64,000 bases of DNA from JACKOB01 sp024234575 (GCA_051208035.1 JBPJFZ010000006.1:124001-188000), one strand, 5' to 3'; shown: positions 1-9,251, counted from the first letter of the stretch. Numbers and translations: made by a program. Notes: generated by a model from the sequence alone, not told the origin.

Positions 1-518
1 ATAGTTGGGATCGAGAGCCCACCCGTGGCAATTACCAAAGACTCGCATTCGATGGCCTGTTGATCCGTTTCAAGCTGGAAGTGGTCATCTTCTTTGCGAA
101 TGCTTAGTACGCTGGTGTTCAGTTGCAGTTTAACACCTGCATCACTGCATTCTTTTAGCAGCATATTAAGTATATCGCTGGCTTTGTTATCGCAAAAAAG
201 CTGCCCAAATTTTTTCTCGTGATAGGCAATGCCATGATTGGCGACTAACGCTATAAAGTCCCACTGAGTGTATCTTGCCAATGCAGACTTACAGAAATGT
301 GCGTTATGAGAGATAAAATTCTCTGGCTCTGCGAACATATTGGTGAAGTTGCAGCGGCCACCGCCAGACATCAGGATCTTTTTCCCTGGCTTATTAGCAT
401 GATCAAGCAGCCGTACCGATCTGCCACGCGCGCCAGCGGTCATCGCGCACATCAATCCCGCAGCACCCGCCCCCACGACGACCACATCGACTTTTTCTAC
501 AGCACCATGTTTTTGCAC
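1..518 (-). CDS. FAD-dependent flavoprotein, YhiN/HI0933 family (5' part only)
   Basis: The N-terminal 172 or so residues of a flavoprotein whose 3' end lies beyond the left window edge. The product opens with a dinucleotide-binding strand-turn-helix (VDVVVVGAGAAGLMCAM) and then the family signature KPGKKILMSGGGRCNFTN, which is typical of the YhiN/HI0933 (BaiN-like) NAD(P)/FAD oxidoreductases. A later ATGGLSIP stretch is also characteristic. I chose the GTG start at 518 because AAGGA sits about 7 bases upstream and the nearby ATG at 522 is out of frame. It lies 35 bases downstream of the LysR gene on the same strand and may be co-transcribed with it. The physiological substrate of the family is not settled, so only oxidoreductase is claimed. 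Confidence 0.88.
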   Translation of the reverse strand, partial: MQKHGAVEKVDVVVVGAGAAGLMCAMTAGARGRSVRLLDHANKPGKKILMSGGGRCNFTNMFAEPENFISHNAHFCKSALARYTQWDFIALVANHGIAYHEKKFGQLFCDNKASDILNMLLKECSDAGVKLQLNTSVLSIRKEDDHFQLETDQQAIECESLVIATGGLSIPT

Positions 519-553
519 ACATATTCCTTTTTAATCTGAAGAGATGGTCAGGG

Positions 554-1444
554 CTAACGCAGTGAGGAAAACCGCTTCGCTATTTCTTCCATTAACAGCT
601 CGGTCGCCGGGCCATTGGTTGTAGTCGACCCAGGCACTAAATAAACAGGTATATGACGCTCGGCTTGCCATGTCAGATCAAGCACTACTACCTCGCCACA
701 GTTTATCAATTCTTTCGCTGCAGATCGCGGTACAAAGGCAAACCCAAGCCCACGACGCACCACGCCTAAAGCAGTTTGAAAGTGGCTGACTGTCCATCGC
801 TGCTCTGCGCCTAACCAGCCTGCATCTTGCTGCCGTTTAGTTCCCGAATCCCTAAGCACTACCTGACGATAGGCCTTCAGTTCATTTTCAGAAATATCAC
901 TTTTATTCGCCAGTGGATGATGCTTATGCACCACCGGGATCATACTCACGGTTTCGAGCTTTTTACCCATAAAACCGGGCGGTACTCTAGGTGTGATGGC
1001 TAATGAGACGCGTCTTTCCAACAGCATTTCATCGGTACCAGACAGCGATGTCTCATACATTTTTACGCGGGTAATGGGTGATACTTTAGCCAGCGCTTCA
1101 AATGCCCAGAGCAAAGGTTCGATATCAGCGATGACATCAATGGCAACAGTAATCTCAGACTCCCACCCTTCGGAGAGTAATCGGGCAGTTTCTTCGGCGT
1201 CTCTGGCAAGCTTTAATACCTCAACCGCCCGTCGATAAAGGATTTGCCCTGCCTCTGTCAGCACCGCTTTTCTGCCATCCTGACGCAATACTTTTACCGG
1301 CAGTTGTTCTTCTATTTTTTGAATGGCGTAGCTTACGGTAGATTGGCTTTTACTCAGCGCATCTGCGGCGCGGGCATATGAGCCCTCTTCGACAACAGCC
1401 TTTAAGGCAGCCCACTGTTCTAAGGTAATTCTGGGGTGATTCAT
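554..1444 (-). CDS. LysR-family transcriptional regulator
   Basis: A 296-residue protein of normal LysR length. Residues 1-65 form the winged helix-turn-helix (ITLEQWAALKAVVEEGSYAR, then ALSKSQSTVSYAIQKIEEQL), followed by a linker helix and a periplasmic-binding-protein-like effector domain from about residue 90. It is divergent from the azoreductase gene with a 148-base spacer that carries ATCGAT-type inverted repeats, the usual arrangement in which the regulator controls both itself and the facing gene. The inducer cannot be read from the sequence; by context an electrophile, quinone or aromatic is likely. The family call is firm and the target is inferred. Confidence 0.92.
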   Translation of the reverse strand: MNHPRITLEQWAALKAVVEEGSYARAADALSKSQSTVSYAIQKIEEQLPVKVLRQDGRKAVLTEAGQILYRRAVEVLKLARDAEETARLLSEGWESEITVAIDVIADIEPLLWAFEALAKVSPITRVKMYETSLSGTDEMLLERRVSLAITPRVPPGFMGKKLETVSMIPVVHKHHPLANKSDISENELKAYRQVVLRDSGTKRQQDAGWLGAEQRWTVSHFQTALGVVRRGLGFAFVPRSAAKELINCGEVVVLDLTWQAERHIPVYLVPGSTTTNGPATELLMEEIAKRFSSLR

Positions 1445-1485
1445 ATAACTGCACCAACGAGAAAAACAACATTATGCCAGATAAC

Positions 1486-1543
1486 ATCGATTTTTTCGAT
1501 ATTAATAGTCGCATAATTACCACTTCCAATCGATATATACGAT
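1486..1543. promoter_or_regulatory. Candidate LysR operators in the divergent lysR/azoR spacer
   Basis: Two related AT-rich elements occur here. One is ATCGATTTTTTCGAT at 1486-1500, with perfect 5-base arms ATCGA/TCGAT. The other is ATCGATATATACGAT at 1529-1543. Their 43-base separation and position between the divergent starts fit a regulatory plus an activation site for the adjacent LysR protein. TATATT at 1545-1550 could be a -10 for azoR. Binding is inferred, not shown. Confidence 0.5.
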
Positions 1544-1592
1544 ATATATTACAGGTACAGCGTTACCTACCCCACTTAAAGGAATCTTAAAC

Positions 1593-2195
1593 ATGTCGAA
1601 TATACTGCAATTAGATACCAGTATTTTTTCTGGCCAGGGCTTTTCTTCGGTACTGGCCAGCGAACTTGTCGTTCAGTTAGCAAATAAATCCGAGCAGAGC
1701 GTGCTGGTTCATAAAGACTTTGCTAAACACCCTATTCCTCATTTTGATGCCAACTATATTACCGCTATCAGCACGGCAGAGAATGAGCGCACCGAGACGC
1801 AAAAGTCTCTGGCAGCGTTTTCAGATCAACTCATTGCAGAACTCAAGGCCGCCGACAACATCGTTATTGGGTTACCCATGTATAACTTTGGTATTCCATC
1901 AACATTAAAGGCATGGTTCGATCACGTGGCCCGTGCCGGCACAACCTTTAAATATACCGAGACCGGCCCGCAGGGTCTGCTTACCGACAAAAAAGTCTAC
2001 TTAGTCACCACTCGAGGAGGCATCCATAAAGACACTGCGCAAGATACACAAATCCCGTTTGTGAAAACCTTTCTGGCGTTCCTGGGATTAACGGATGTCG
2101 AGGTAATTTACGCGGAAGGCCTAAACCTTGGCAATGGGCAAAGAGAAAAAGGGCTTGAGACTGCTCGCAAACTCATAGAGTCAGTCGCAGCCTAG
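1593..2195 (+). CDS. azoR: FMN-dependent NADH:quinone/azo oxidoreductase
   Basis: A 200-residue flavodoxin-like protein, the usual AzoR length. Visible features are the N-terminal phosphate-binding region after strand 1 (LDTSIFSGQGFSS), the GLPMYNFGIPSTLKAWFDHV segment that contacts FMN and forms the dimer interface, and the VTTRGGIH loop. Members reduce quinones and azo compounds by two-electron transfer from NADH and protect against thiol and quinone stress. AAAGGA lies about 10 bases before the ATG. It faces a LysR regulator across a spacer with inverted repeats, so inducible expression is likely. The family assignment is strong; the natural substrate is unknown. Confidence 0.93.
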   Translation: MSNILQLDTSIFSGQGFSSVLASELVVQLANKSEQSVLVHKDFAKHPIPHFDANYITAISTAENERTETQKSLAAFSDQLIAELKAADNIVIGLPMYNFGIPSTLKAWFDHVARAGTTFKYTETGPQGLLTDKKVYLVTTRGGIHKDTAQDTQIPFVKTFLAFLGLTDVEVIYAEGLNLGNGQREKGLETARKLIESVAA

Positions 2196-2218
2196 GTGCC
2201 GAAGCAGTATTTACTAAA

Positions 2219-2263
2219 CACCAAAGGTCCTGCTGGCATCTACGCCGACCATGATCTTTGGTG
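2219..2263. terminator. Hairpin between convergent azoR and SLC13 genes
   Basis: CACCAAAG (2219-2226) pairs with CTTTGGTG (2256-2263). Inside, GTC/GAC and GGC/GCC add short helices. Read on the minus strand the stem is followed by TTTAGTAAAT, so it most likely ends the SLC13 transcript; on the plus strand there is no T run. Confidence 0.45.
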
Positions 2264-2270
2264 GTCATCC

Positions 2271-4112
2271 CTAAAAAGGAAACAGTAGCGGTAACATAAT
2301 AAGCGTGAGAATAAGAGAGATAATCTGCAAAGGCACACCAACCTTCACAAAATCCATAAATTTATAGTTGCCGGCAGCCACCACAAGCGTGTTGACGGGG
2401 GATGCGATGGGTGTTGCGAATGCGGTAGAAGCAGCAATGGCGACAGCCATCATCATAGGTTCAGGGTTCACCTGTAACAAGGTTGCAGTGCTAAGGGCGA
2501 TGGGTGCAATCAATACCGTTGTGGCCGTATTGGATATCACCTGACTAAATAGTGACGTTAAAATAAATAAGCTGGCACACATGATCAGTGGCGTGCTACC
2601 GCCCAGCATCGCCACAAGATTATCCGTGATGAGTGTGAGCGCACCGGTCTTTTCCATGGCAGCGGCCAGCGGCAACATCCCCGCTATCAGCACCAAACTT
2701 CGCGAATTAAGTGAGGCATACGCCTCTGCCAAGGTGACACATTTCGTCGCCACCATCGCGATCGCCGCGAATAGTATTGCGGTCAGACCCGGCAGCCACC
2801 CCGCCACCATGGTGACGATCATTGCCAGAAGAATAAATAATGCCATGGGAGCACCTTCTGACCGGCTGGCAACTTCTTCCATTTCGGCGGGAGTTTCCAG
2901 AACCACAAAGTCACGCTTGTTTTCGAGCTCTTGAATAAAACGCCAGCCACCCGCCAACAACAAGGTATCCCCATACATTAAAGGCTCGCTATTGAACCCC
3001 GCCTCCAAAGGTGAATTGTTACGGCGCACACCAATGATACTTAAATTGAATTTTTGGCGAAAACGGCCGTCACGAATTGTTTGCCCTATCAATGCCGAAC
3101 CAGGCCGCAACATCACTTCGGCAAAACCAAACTCTTCCTGCACGCGCCTGATATCAGCGTTAGTAATCGGATGACTTAGCAGACGCAGATCCTGACAAAG
3201 TCTGTGCAGATTATCAGACGTTGCATAGACAAATATCTCATCGCCCTTGTGGAAAACTGTTTCTGCCAAAACAGGCATCAACGACTTAATCACCTGACCC
3301 CGGCGACGAATACCAAACACGGTAACTTCATAAGCCGTACGCATACCAACATCAACAACGGTGCAGCCAATAAGTGGCGAGTCTTCCACTACCTGCAGTC
3401 GGTGCAGTAAATTCCCAACGCCGTATTTTTCTGCAAAATCGTCAAGATGTGGATGCGGATTATCCGGGTCTCTTAACTCACCCTCAGGTAACAGTTTTTT
3501 TACAGCTACCACCAGATAAGCGATACCTGCAACAAGTATCACCCCGCCGATAGGAGTAAATTCGAAAAAGCCAAAAGGTTGATGGCCCGCAGACGCTAAT
3601 ATTCCACTGGCAACGATATTAGGCGGCGTGCCAATCAACGTCAGCATACCGCCGATAAGCGCCGCAAAAGCCAGTGGCATCATCAAACGGGAGACACTCA
3701 TTCCGGATTTTCGGGCAATACTGAGCACCACTGGGATAAACAGCGCCACAGCGCCTGTCGAACTCATAAACGCTGAAAGCAATGCCACGGCGGGCATCAA
3801 CAATAACAGCAGGCGAGTTTCGCTGGTGCCACCAACTTTTAATATCCAACTGCCAACAATCGCCGCCACACCAGTGCGATAAAGCCCTTCGCCAACCACA
3901 AACAGTGCCGCAATAGTAATGACGATAGATGCACCGAAACCTGAGACTGCCTCATTTGGGGAGATAATGCCTGACAAAGCCAGTGCAAGTACCACCAGTA
4001 ATGCCACCATATCCATTTTGATTTTGTCGACGACAAACAAAACGATAGTGACAAATAACAGCCCGAAAACAAACACCAATTCTCGGGCTTCCCAGATTGC
4101 CTCAAAGCTCAT
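2271..4112 (-). CDS. SLC13/DASS-type anion transporter with two TrkA-C domains
   Basis: A 613-residue inner-membrane protein. N-terminal membrane segments (residues 1-200) contain the GTPPNIVASG signature of the divalent anion:Na+ symporter superfamily. A soluble central part (about 215-400) carries two RCK_C/TrkA_C-like domains (one around IRRRGQVIKSLMPVLA, the next around IGVRRNNSPLEAG). A second membrane half follows, with ISNTATTVLIAPIA and ASTAFATPIASPVN repeating the substrate-site pattern. This split by TrkA-C domains is common in bacterial 'SLC13 family permease' proteins thought to move sulfate or other small anions. The substrate cannot be deduced here. It stands alone, convergent with azoR. 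Confidence 0.88.
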   Translation of the reverse strand: MSFEAIWEARELVFVFGLLFVTIVLFVVDKIKMDMVALLVVLALALSGIISPNEAVSGFGASIVITIAALFVVGEGLYRTGVAAIVGSWILKVGGTSETRLLLLLMPAVALLSAFMSSTGAVALFIPVVLSIARKSGMSVSRLMMPLAFAALIGGMLTLIGTPPNIVASGILASAGHQPFGFFEFTPIGGVILVAGIAYLVVAVKKLLPEGELRDPDNPHPHLDDFAEKYGVGNLLHRLQVVEDSPLIGCTVVDVGMRTAYEVTVFGIRRRGQVIKSLMPVLAETVFHKGDEIFVYATSDNLHRLCQDLRLLSHPITNADIRRVQEEFGFAEVMLRPGSALIGQTIRDGRFRQKFNLSIIGVRRNNSPLEAGFNSEPLMYGDTLLLAGGWRFIQELENKRDFVVLETPAEMEEVASRSEGAPMALFILLAMIVTMVAGWLPGLTAILFAAIAMVATKCVTLAEAYASLNSRSLVLIAGMLPLAAAMEKTGALTLITDNLVAMLGGSTPLIMCASLFILTSLFSQVISNTATTVLIAPIALSTATLLQVNPEPMMMAVAIAASTAFATPIASPVNTLVVAAGNYKFMDFVKVGVPLQIISLILTLIMLPLLFPF

Positions 4113-4160
4113 TTATTAACATCCTGACTACAACAAAAAATTAGACAAGCACCACTTTGT

Positions 4161-5075
4161 TCACACAAATGCTCTGACAGCGATGCGTGCGTAATGATCA
4201 ACCAATAGAAATGCAAACAGTGCGCTGAGGTAGAAAATAGAATAACCAAAGGTTTTCATCGCATGTTGATCACTCTCTGTCGAGTAGAGTTTTGCGGCGT
4301 GATAGACAAATCCAACCCCCAGGGCCAACGCCCCAGCCAGATAGACCAGACCAGTCATTTTGATCACGAACGGAATCAATGTCACCGCAACCAGCATAAG
4401 CGTATAGAGCAGAATTTGCAGTTTGGTGAAATCAATGCCGTGGGTTACCGGCAGCATCGGTAAATTAGCTTTGGCGTAGTCATCTTTACGCCGAATGGCC
4501 AGCGCCCAGAAATGCGGCGGTGTCCAAATAAATATAATTAAGAACAGTAACAGCGCCTCGGTATTGACCGTACCGGTAATGGCTGCCCAGCCAAGCACCG
4601 GTGGGGCAGCACCAGCGGCGCCCCCCAAAACGATATTGTGCGGCGTATTGCGCTTGAGAAACATGGTGTAAACCACGGCATAACCAATCATGGAAATAAG
4701 TGTTAGGAGCGCAGTCAGATTATTAACGAAGGCGACCAGCAAAACCATCGATAATGCGCAAAGCCCAAGAGCAAACGTGATTGCCGCACGGGACGATAAA
4801 CCACCTGTAGGCAGCGGTCGGTTTTGGGTACGCTCCATCAACAGATCAATACGCTGATCAACCCAATGGTTAACCGCAGCGCCGGATGCCGCCGCTAAAC
4901 CAATGCCCAGCGTACCAAAGACGAACTCTTGTAAAGGAATGGCGCCAGGGGTCGACAGCAGCATCCCCACCACCGCAGTGAATACAATCAGCAAAACAAC
5001 TTTGGGCTTGCATAGCTCAAGATATTGCCGCCATCTTATTTTTTCTACGTTTACACTTAGTACGGATTCAGCCAT
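4161..5075 (-). CDS. cyoE/ctaB: Protoheme IX farnesyltransferase (heme O synthase)
   Basis: Transfers a farnesyl group to heme b to make heme O, the precursor of heme A for the oxidase encoded upstream. The product is a 304-residue polytopic UbiA-family prenyltransferase. The first Asp-rich motif is present as NHWVDQRIDLLMERTQNRP, followed by the WTPPHFWALAIRRKDDY segment of this family. A longer open frame reaches 5126 and would overlap ctaA; the ATG at 5075 is preferred because GAGGTG lies 6 bases upstream, giving MAESVLS. It follows ctaA directly in the same operon. Confidence 0.95.
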   Translation of the reverse strand: MAESVLSVNVEKIRWRQYLELCKPKVVLLIVFTAVVGMLLSTPGAIPLQEFVFGTLGIGLAAASGAAVNHWVDQRIDLLMERTQNRPLPTGGLSSRAAITFALGLCALSMVLLVAFVNNLTALLTLISMIGYAVVYTMFLKRNTPHNIVLGGAAGAAPPVLGWAAITGTVNTEALLLFLIIFIWTPPHFWALAIRRKDDYAKANLPMLPVTHGIDFTKLQILLYTLMLVAVTLIPFVIKMTGLVYLAGALALGVGFVYHAAKLYSTESDQHAMKTFGYSIFYLSALFAFLLVDHYARIAVRAFV

Positions 5076-5097
5076 GTGATTCACCTCGTTTTTATAT

Positions 5098-6264
5098 TTA
5101 TTTTTGTAGTCCGCCAGCCAGTCCAAACCTGCCTGTAGATTCTTCAGAACTGTCTATCGTGTTTTTCGCCGTGCACCGATTATCCTGATAGCAACAAAAC
5201 ATTCTGTAATTCAATGTCACCATCGTTAACAACAAGACGGCTGCGCCGCCATTATGTGCCACCGCAACAGGCAGCGGTAAAACCAACAGGATATTCAATA
5301 GCCCCAGAGATACCTGCAACAGCAAAGCGAGCAAACCAACCAGCGCTATTCTTTTAGTGACATGGTCAAACGACACTCGTAACAGTGAAACGAGCAAACT
5401 GCCAACCAAGAGTAAAACGGTTATCGCTCCCAGCCGGTGGGTCATGTGTACCGCAGTGCCCGCCTCCATTGAGAGTACGCCACCTTCATAGTCCACACCG
5501 ACTTCGCGCCAGATTCTAAAACCTTCTTTAAAATCCATCGATGGCCACCACTGCCCCTGACACGTTGGCAAGTCCCAACAATGCAGTGCCACATAATTGG
5601 TACTGGTCCAGCCGCCTAAACCAATTTGCATATACACCAGCAGCATCGCCCCGGCAGCCCACCAACGCAATGTAGTCGATGCTGGCCGTGCCAAACGAGA
5701 TGAGGTATTGAGACTGATGTTTGCAGCCCTCAGCGAGCTTTGTGCAGGTGCATTTACATCCGCTTTTACACGATACAGGCGCAACGCCGTCAACCATAGC
5801 AGCGCTGCGGTTAACATCCCCATTAATAAATGCATCGTAACAACCGCAGGCTTTAGTAACAGGGTAACCGTCCACATTCCTAACAGGCCTTGAAATATCA
5901 CTAATACGACCAGCATTAACGGCAACCAGGTGACACCGGTTAGCTTTCGCGCTCGCCAAGAAAATGCAGCTAACAATATGATCACCAGCCCTAATGTGCT
6001 GGCCAGATAACGGTGTGCCATTTCTTTCCAGGCTTTGTCAGTTTCAACCGGCCGATGGGGGAAGGCAGCATTGGCCTGGGCGATTTCATGGAGTTCATCA
6101 GGGGCAATGATTTGCCCGTAACAGCCAGGCCAATCTGGGCAACCGAGCCCCGCGTGAGACAACCTTACCCATGCACCAAGAACGATAACAAGCAGCGCCA
6201 GCATCGTTCCGCATGCAGCCAGCCCCAATAGTCTGTTTAGCGTTGTATTATTGTTATTCTTCAT
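5098..6264 (-). CDS. ctaA: Heme A synthase
   Basis: COX15/CtaA-type membrane protein of 388 residues that oxidises the C8 methyl of heme O to a formyl group, giving heme A for the aa3 oxidase. Membrane segments with the expected heme-ligand histidines are visible: GAWVRLSHAGLGCPDWPGCY near the N-terminus, FPHRPVETDKAWKEMAHRYL after it, MHLLMGML mid-protein, and GTAVHMTHRLGAI and VAVAHNGGAAV in the C-terminal half. The paired-Cys loop (CPDWPGC) is present. It sits between the Sco-like gene and ctaB and is probably co-transcribed with ctaB. Confidence 0.94.
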   Translation of the reverse strand: MKNNNNTTLNRLLGLAACGTMLALLVIVLGAWVRLSHAGLGCPDWPGCYGQIIAPDELHEIAQANAAFPHRPVETDKAWKEMAHRYLASTLGLVIILLAAFSWRARKLTGVTWLPLMLVVLVIFQGLLGMWTVTLLLKPAVVTMHLLMGMLTAALLWLTALRLYRVKADVNAPAQSSLRAANISLNTSSRLARPASTTLRWWAAGAMLLVYMQIGLGGWTSTNYVALHCWDLPTCQGQWWPSMDFKEGFRIWREVGVDYEGGVLSMEAGTAVHMTHRLGAITVLLLVGSLLVSLLRVSFDHVTKRIALVGLLALLLQVSLGLLNILLVLPLPVAVAHNGGAAVLLLTMVTLNYRMFCCYQDNRCTAKNTIDSSEESTGRFGLAGGLQK

Positions 6265-6345
6265 ACTCGCTCTTTACACATCAGGTGAAACTTATGTTGC
6301 GATATTGTCGGTGCAAGACACGCACGTTAAGTTGTTTTAGTGCTT

Positions 6346-7074
6346 CTATTTTTTATTTACTTTAAATAGCCTTTCGAGGTCATCCAACAAAAACTTCGCA
6401 GGCATATCAGGCGTATAAGCCATCATAAAGTTGCCCAAGGGATCAATCAGAAATACACCATGGGTCATGCTTGGCATCGCACCACCGAGCTGTGACAACA
6501 ACCGATCAACAGATGTACGGGGAGACATGACAAACATTGTCCCGGGAAACTCAGAGGCCCTTTGCCTAACCACTTCCATCTGGGCGGTATCGGTTACCAG
6601 CGCCACGCGTTTAACCTGGTCACGACCCACCCCCATAGCGCGCCGGACTTGCCCCATATCAAACAACGTCTTTTTACAAACGTCTTCGCAAGTAGAGTCG
6701 ATAACAGTGACCATTGTCCAATGGTTCTGCCACTGGCTCACTGAAGTTGTACCAGAGTCAATAATGCGATCTTCACTTCCCTGCTCGTCTGCACTTTCAC
6801 TGCTAGCCTGATACTGCCCCATGAGATAATCAAAGCGCAGATCATCTAAAGCCCTCATGGGAGATATCAAGACGCCTTTGTTACTGGGGGAAATGGCAAT
6901 AACTGGTTCGTCAGAAAACAAGTAGTACCAGGAAATCACATAAGGGAGCGCAAACAGCAGCAGCATGATGAGCACCGGCCTGGCGCTGCGGAAGGGAGAT
7001 ATCCGTTCAGGTGTCGGTGATTGCGTCGACCCCTTTTCGGGCACGCCAGAAACGGGAGTATTCATATTTGCCAT
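6346..7074 (-). CDS. Sco/thioredoxin-fold membrane protein, probable oxidase assembly factor
   Basis: A 242-residue protein with one N-terminal membrane anchor (about residues 30-50, PVLIMLLLFALPYVISWYYL) and a periplasmic thioredoxin-like domain. It has a CEDVC motif, the CxxxC spacing of Sco1-type copper chaperones, in VTVIDSTCEDVCKKTLFD. A late histidine in PSMTHGVFLIDPLG fits the third Sco ligand. Position between SURF1 and ctaA supports a role in delivering copper to or reducing the CuA site of subunit II. The sequence is divergent from textbook SenC/Sco, so the gene symbol is left open. An in-frame Met three codons later is an alternative start. Confidence 0.78.
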   Translation of the reverse strand: MANMNTPVSGVPEKGSTQSPTPERISPFRSARPVLIMLLLFALPYVISWYYLFSDEPVIAISPSNKGVLISPMRALDDLRFDYLMGQYQASSESADEQGSEDRIIDSGTTSVSQWQNHWTMVTVIDSTCEDVCKKTLFDMGQVRRAMGVGRDQVKRVALVTDTAQMEVVRQRASEFPGTMFVMSPRTSVDRLLSQLGGAMPSMTHGVFLIDPLGNFMMAYTPDMPAKFLLDDLERLFKVNKK

Positions 7075-7183
7075 GGTGACCTGCAGCGTTCTGGTTATTG
7101 TTTTTAATTTTTTTTAACCGATATTGTGGCGATAAAAGCAGGAGGAAGAGCACAGGCTTTTAAGCATATCGTTTTTATTTTTA

Positions 7184-7924
7184 TTACTCTGAGCTTTGTT
7201 GATTTTTACTTCTCAGGCTCATTGAAACGTACCCCATTAAAACAAATAAAACGAAAACATACCACTGAATCGCGTAGCCGATATGCATGCCAACTTTGGC
7301 ATCAAATTGCGTTGGATTAACACGTAATGCCAGCGCGTCTTCTGGCGATAACTCCAATACAAGCGGTAAAACGGTTGTCCCCAATCGATGCGATAAATAC
7401 TCAAGATCGACATAAAACCATAGCCCTTCCTGTTCCAAATCGGGCCTGGGTAAATCTGACAACATAACAGGTTTAGAGCGTGGCGCGACCAACGTACCCC
7501 TGACCTGCACCGGTAAGGATGACGACACAATATCTGGCAGAACCCCCCTTGTTTTATCGGCAACAACCCAACCGCGATTTACCAGTACGACCTGCCCCGT
7601 TTCCAGCCGCAGAGGCACATGTAGCAAGTAGCCCGGTTTACCATCAAGGATGACGTTGTCGACGTAGAACGCATCGTCAATTTCAAAAGTACCCGAAGCA
7701 CTTACTTTGCGATACACCATTGCCTCACCATCGGCTTCCTGTTGTATCAGTTCTGACAAGGACTGCTCCGGCATTCGCTGCTTACTATCATATGACTGCT
7801 GTAGCGTTTCTTTTTCAATGACACGCAAGCATTGCCAGGTTCCCAAAAATATAAACACGACGATTAACAGGCCGCAAAAAAGCGTCAGGAATGGTCTAAA
7901 AACAAAACGCTTACTATTAATCAA
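7184..7924 (-). CDS. SURF1-family cytochrome oxidase assembly protein
   Basis: A 246-residue protein with the SURF1 layout: N-terminal membrane helix (FLTLFCGLLIVVFIFLGTWQCLRV, ending in the family's GxWQ), a periplasmic domain with VLVNRGWV, and a C-terminal membrane helix preceded by HIGYAIQWYVF. SURF1 aids heme a3 insertion into subunit I. No ATG is available: the frame opens with TTG at 7924, with GAGG about 10 bases before it, and the only nearby ATG is out of frame and meets a stop at once. It is read toward the Sco-like gene and is probably the first gene of the SURF1-sco-ctaA-ctaB group. Confidence 0.88.
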   Translation of the reverse strand: MINSKRFVFRPFLTLFCGLLIVVFIFLGTWQCLRVIEKETLQQSYDSKQRMPEQSLSELIQQEADGEAMVYRKVSASGTFEIDDAFYVDNVILDGKPGYLLHVPLRLETGQVVLVNRGWVVADKTRGVLPDIVSSSLPVQVRGTLVAPRSKPVMLSDLPRPDLEQEGLWFYVDLEYLSHRLGTTVLPLVLELSPEDALALRVNPTQFDAKVGMHIGYAIQWYVFVLFVLMGYVSMSLRSKNQQSSE

Positions 7925-8035
7925 AAAACATAAACCTCTTGCAGCAACAACGAATGTGGTTATTATTTCTTAATTCTGCAAGACAGTGCACGAGCACGGC
8001 CAATAACATCATCATAATAAAAACTCAGGTGCTTT

Positions 8036-8245
8036 ATGTTTAAAATACTCATTATTACGCTGCTGATTGCCATTCTGGTCAGTTTATTCAGTGGTGCTTT
8101 CTTCCTGACAAAAGACGCGAGCGGTAAGCAACGGGTGGCCACGGCACTTACCATTCGGATCGTGCTGTCGATAAGTTTACTAGTGTTAATTGTTGTCGGT
8201 GCCATGATGGGATATATCACACCAAACTCTTTGGGCTCGCCCTAA
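8036..8245 (+). CDS. DUF2909-type small twin-transmembrane protein
   Basis: A 69-residue membrane protein with two hydrophobic helices (residues 2-24 and 40-60) joined by a short charged loop (TKDASGKQRVATALTIRI). Proteins of this family (DUF2909) are regularly found next to SURF1 and cytochrome c oxidase genes in gammaproteobacteria, facing the opposite way as here. Function is not established; a role in oxidase assembly or stability is inferred only from context. A strong bidirectional terminator follows. Confidence 0.82.
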   Translation: MFKILIITLLIAILVSLFSGAFFLTKDASGKQRVATALTIRIVLSISLLVLIVVGAMMGYITPNSLGSP

Positions 8246-8286
8246 GCCTGCGAATACTTCCGACGGCTTTGCTATACCGATAAAAA

Positions 8287-8310
8287 AGGTGGCCTAAGCC
8301 ACCTCTTTTT
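8287..8310. terminator. Bidirectional rho-independent terminator (DUF2909 / ctaE)
   Basis: AGGTGGC (8287-8293), loop CTAA, GCCACCT (8298-8304), with A6 before and T5 after the stem. It serves both the plus-strand DUF2909 gene and the minus-strand ctaE that converge here. Confidence 0.9.
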
Positions 8311-8320
8311 ATTCACAGGT

Positions 8321-9193
8321 TTAGATCCAGTAAACAAAGATATACAACCCCAACCATACGACGTCCACAAAGTGCCAATACCAGGCAACCGCCTCAAAAG
8401 CGAAGTGCTTCTCAACGGTAAAATGATCTTTAATACTACGCACCGTAATAACGATCAGCATGATGGTGCCGATAGTAACGTGCATGCCATGAAATCCGGT
8501 GAGCATAAAAAACGTTGAGCCGTAAACGCCGGACGCCAGCGTTAAGCCAAGCTCTTGATACGCGTGGACGTACTCATACACCTGCAATGCAAGGAAGAAA
8601 AGACCTAAAGCAACAGTAAAGGCCAACCCAGTAACCAAATGGGTTTTACTATTCTTTTTTAGCCCCCAGTGCGCCCATGTAATGGTTGCACCGCTGGTCA
8701 GTAGTATGATGGTGTTGTAAAGAGGAATACCGCCAGCCCCCATCGCTTCTTTAACTTGCGTGTACTTGTCGGGGTCTGGTGTATTCACCAGCGGCCAGGT
8801 GGCCTTAAAACCTTCCCATAGTAAATTTGACGACCCAAGATGCCCTTCACCACTTAAATAGGGTAAGGCGATATTTCGAATGTAATAGAGTGTGCCAAAA
8901 AATGCGGCGAAGAAAAAAACTTCCGAGGCAATGAACCACATCATGCCTTGTCGAAACGATGTATCTACCTGGGCGCTGTATTTACCCGACATGCTCTCGT
9001 CAATCACATCGTTAAACCACCCGTAAAACAAATAGAAAATAATGCACAGACCCGCAACAGTTGAAAAGGGGCCAAAAGACATTCCATTCGCCCAAAAAGC
9101 GAACCCTAAAACCGTTAGGAAAATACCGGCAACTGCTATGATCGGCCAGTGACTTCCTTCTGGAACATAATAATGTTCACCTGTTGCTGCCAT
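8321..9193 (-). CDS. ctaE: Cytochrome c oxidase subunit III
   Basis: A 290-residue polytopic protein with the subunit III hallmarks FIASEVFFFAAFFGTLYY, ITWAHWGLKKN, YVHAYQELGLTLASGVYGS, FFMLTGFHGMHVTIG and a C-terminal AVAWYWHFVDVVWLGLYIFVYWI. Seven membrane helices are expected. Subunit III stabilises the catalytic core and the D proton pathway. GAGGA lies 8 bases before the ATG. It is the last gene of the ctaCD-x-ctaG-ctaE operon. Confidence 0.97.
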   Translation of the reverse strand: MAATGEHYYVPEGSHWPIIAVAGIFLTVLGFAFWANGMSFGPFSTVAGLCIIFYLFYGWFNDVIDESMSGKYSAQVDTSFRQGMMWFIASEVFFFAAFFGTLYYIRNIALPYLSGEGHLGSSNLLWEGFKATWPLVNTPDPDKYTQVKEAMGAGGIPLYNTIILLTSGATITWAHWGLKKNSKTHLVTGLAFTVALGLFFLALQVYEYVHAYQELGLTLASGVYGSTFFMLTGFHGMHVTIGTIMLIVITVRSIKDHFTVEKHFAFEAVAWYWHFVDVVWLGLYIFVYWI

Positions 9194-9251
9194 AAGACTT
9201 ATCCTCTTTTGTTTTTGTAGCCTTACTTAAATGTAGTTTAGTTTCGTCTAT

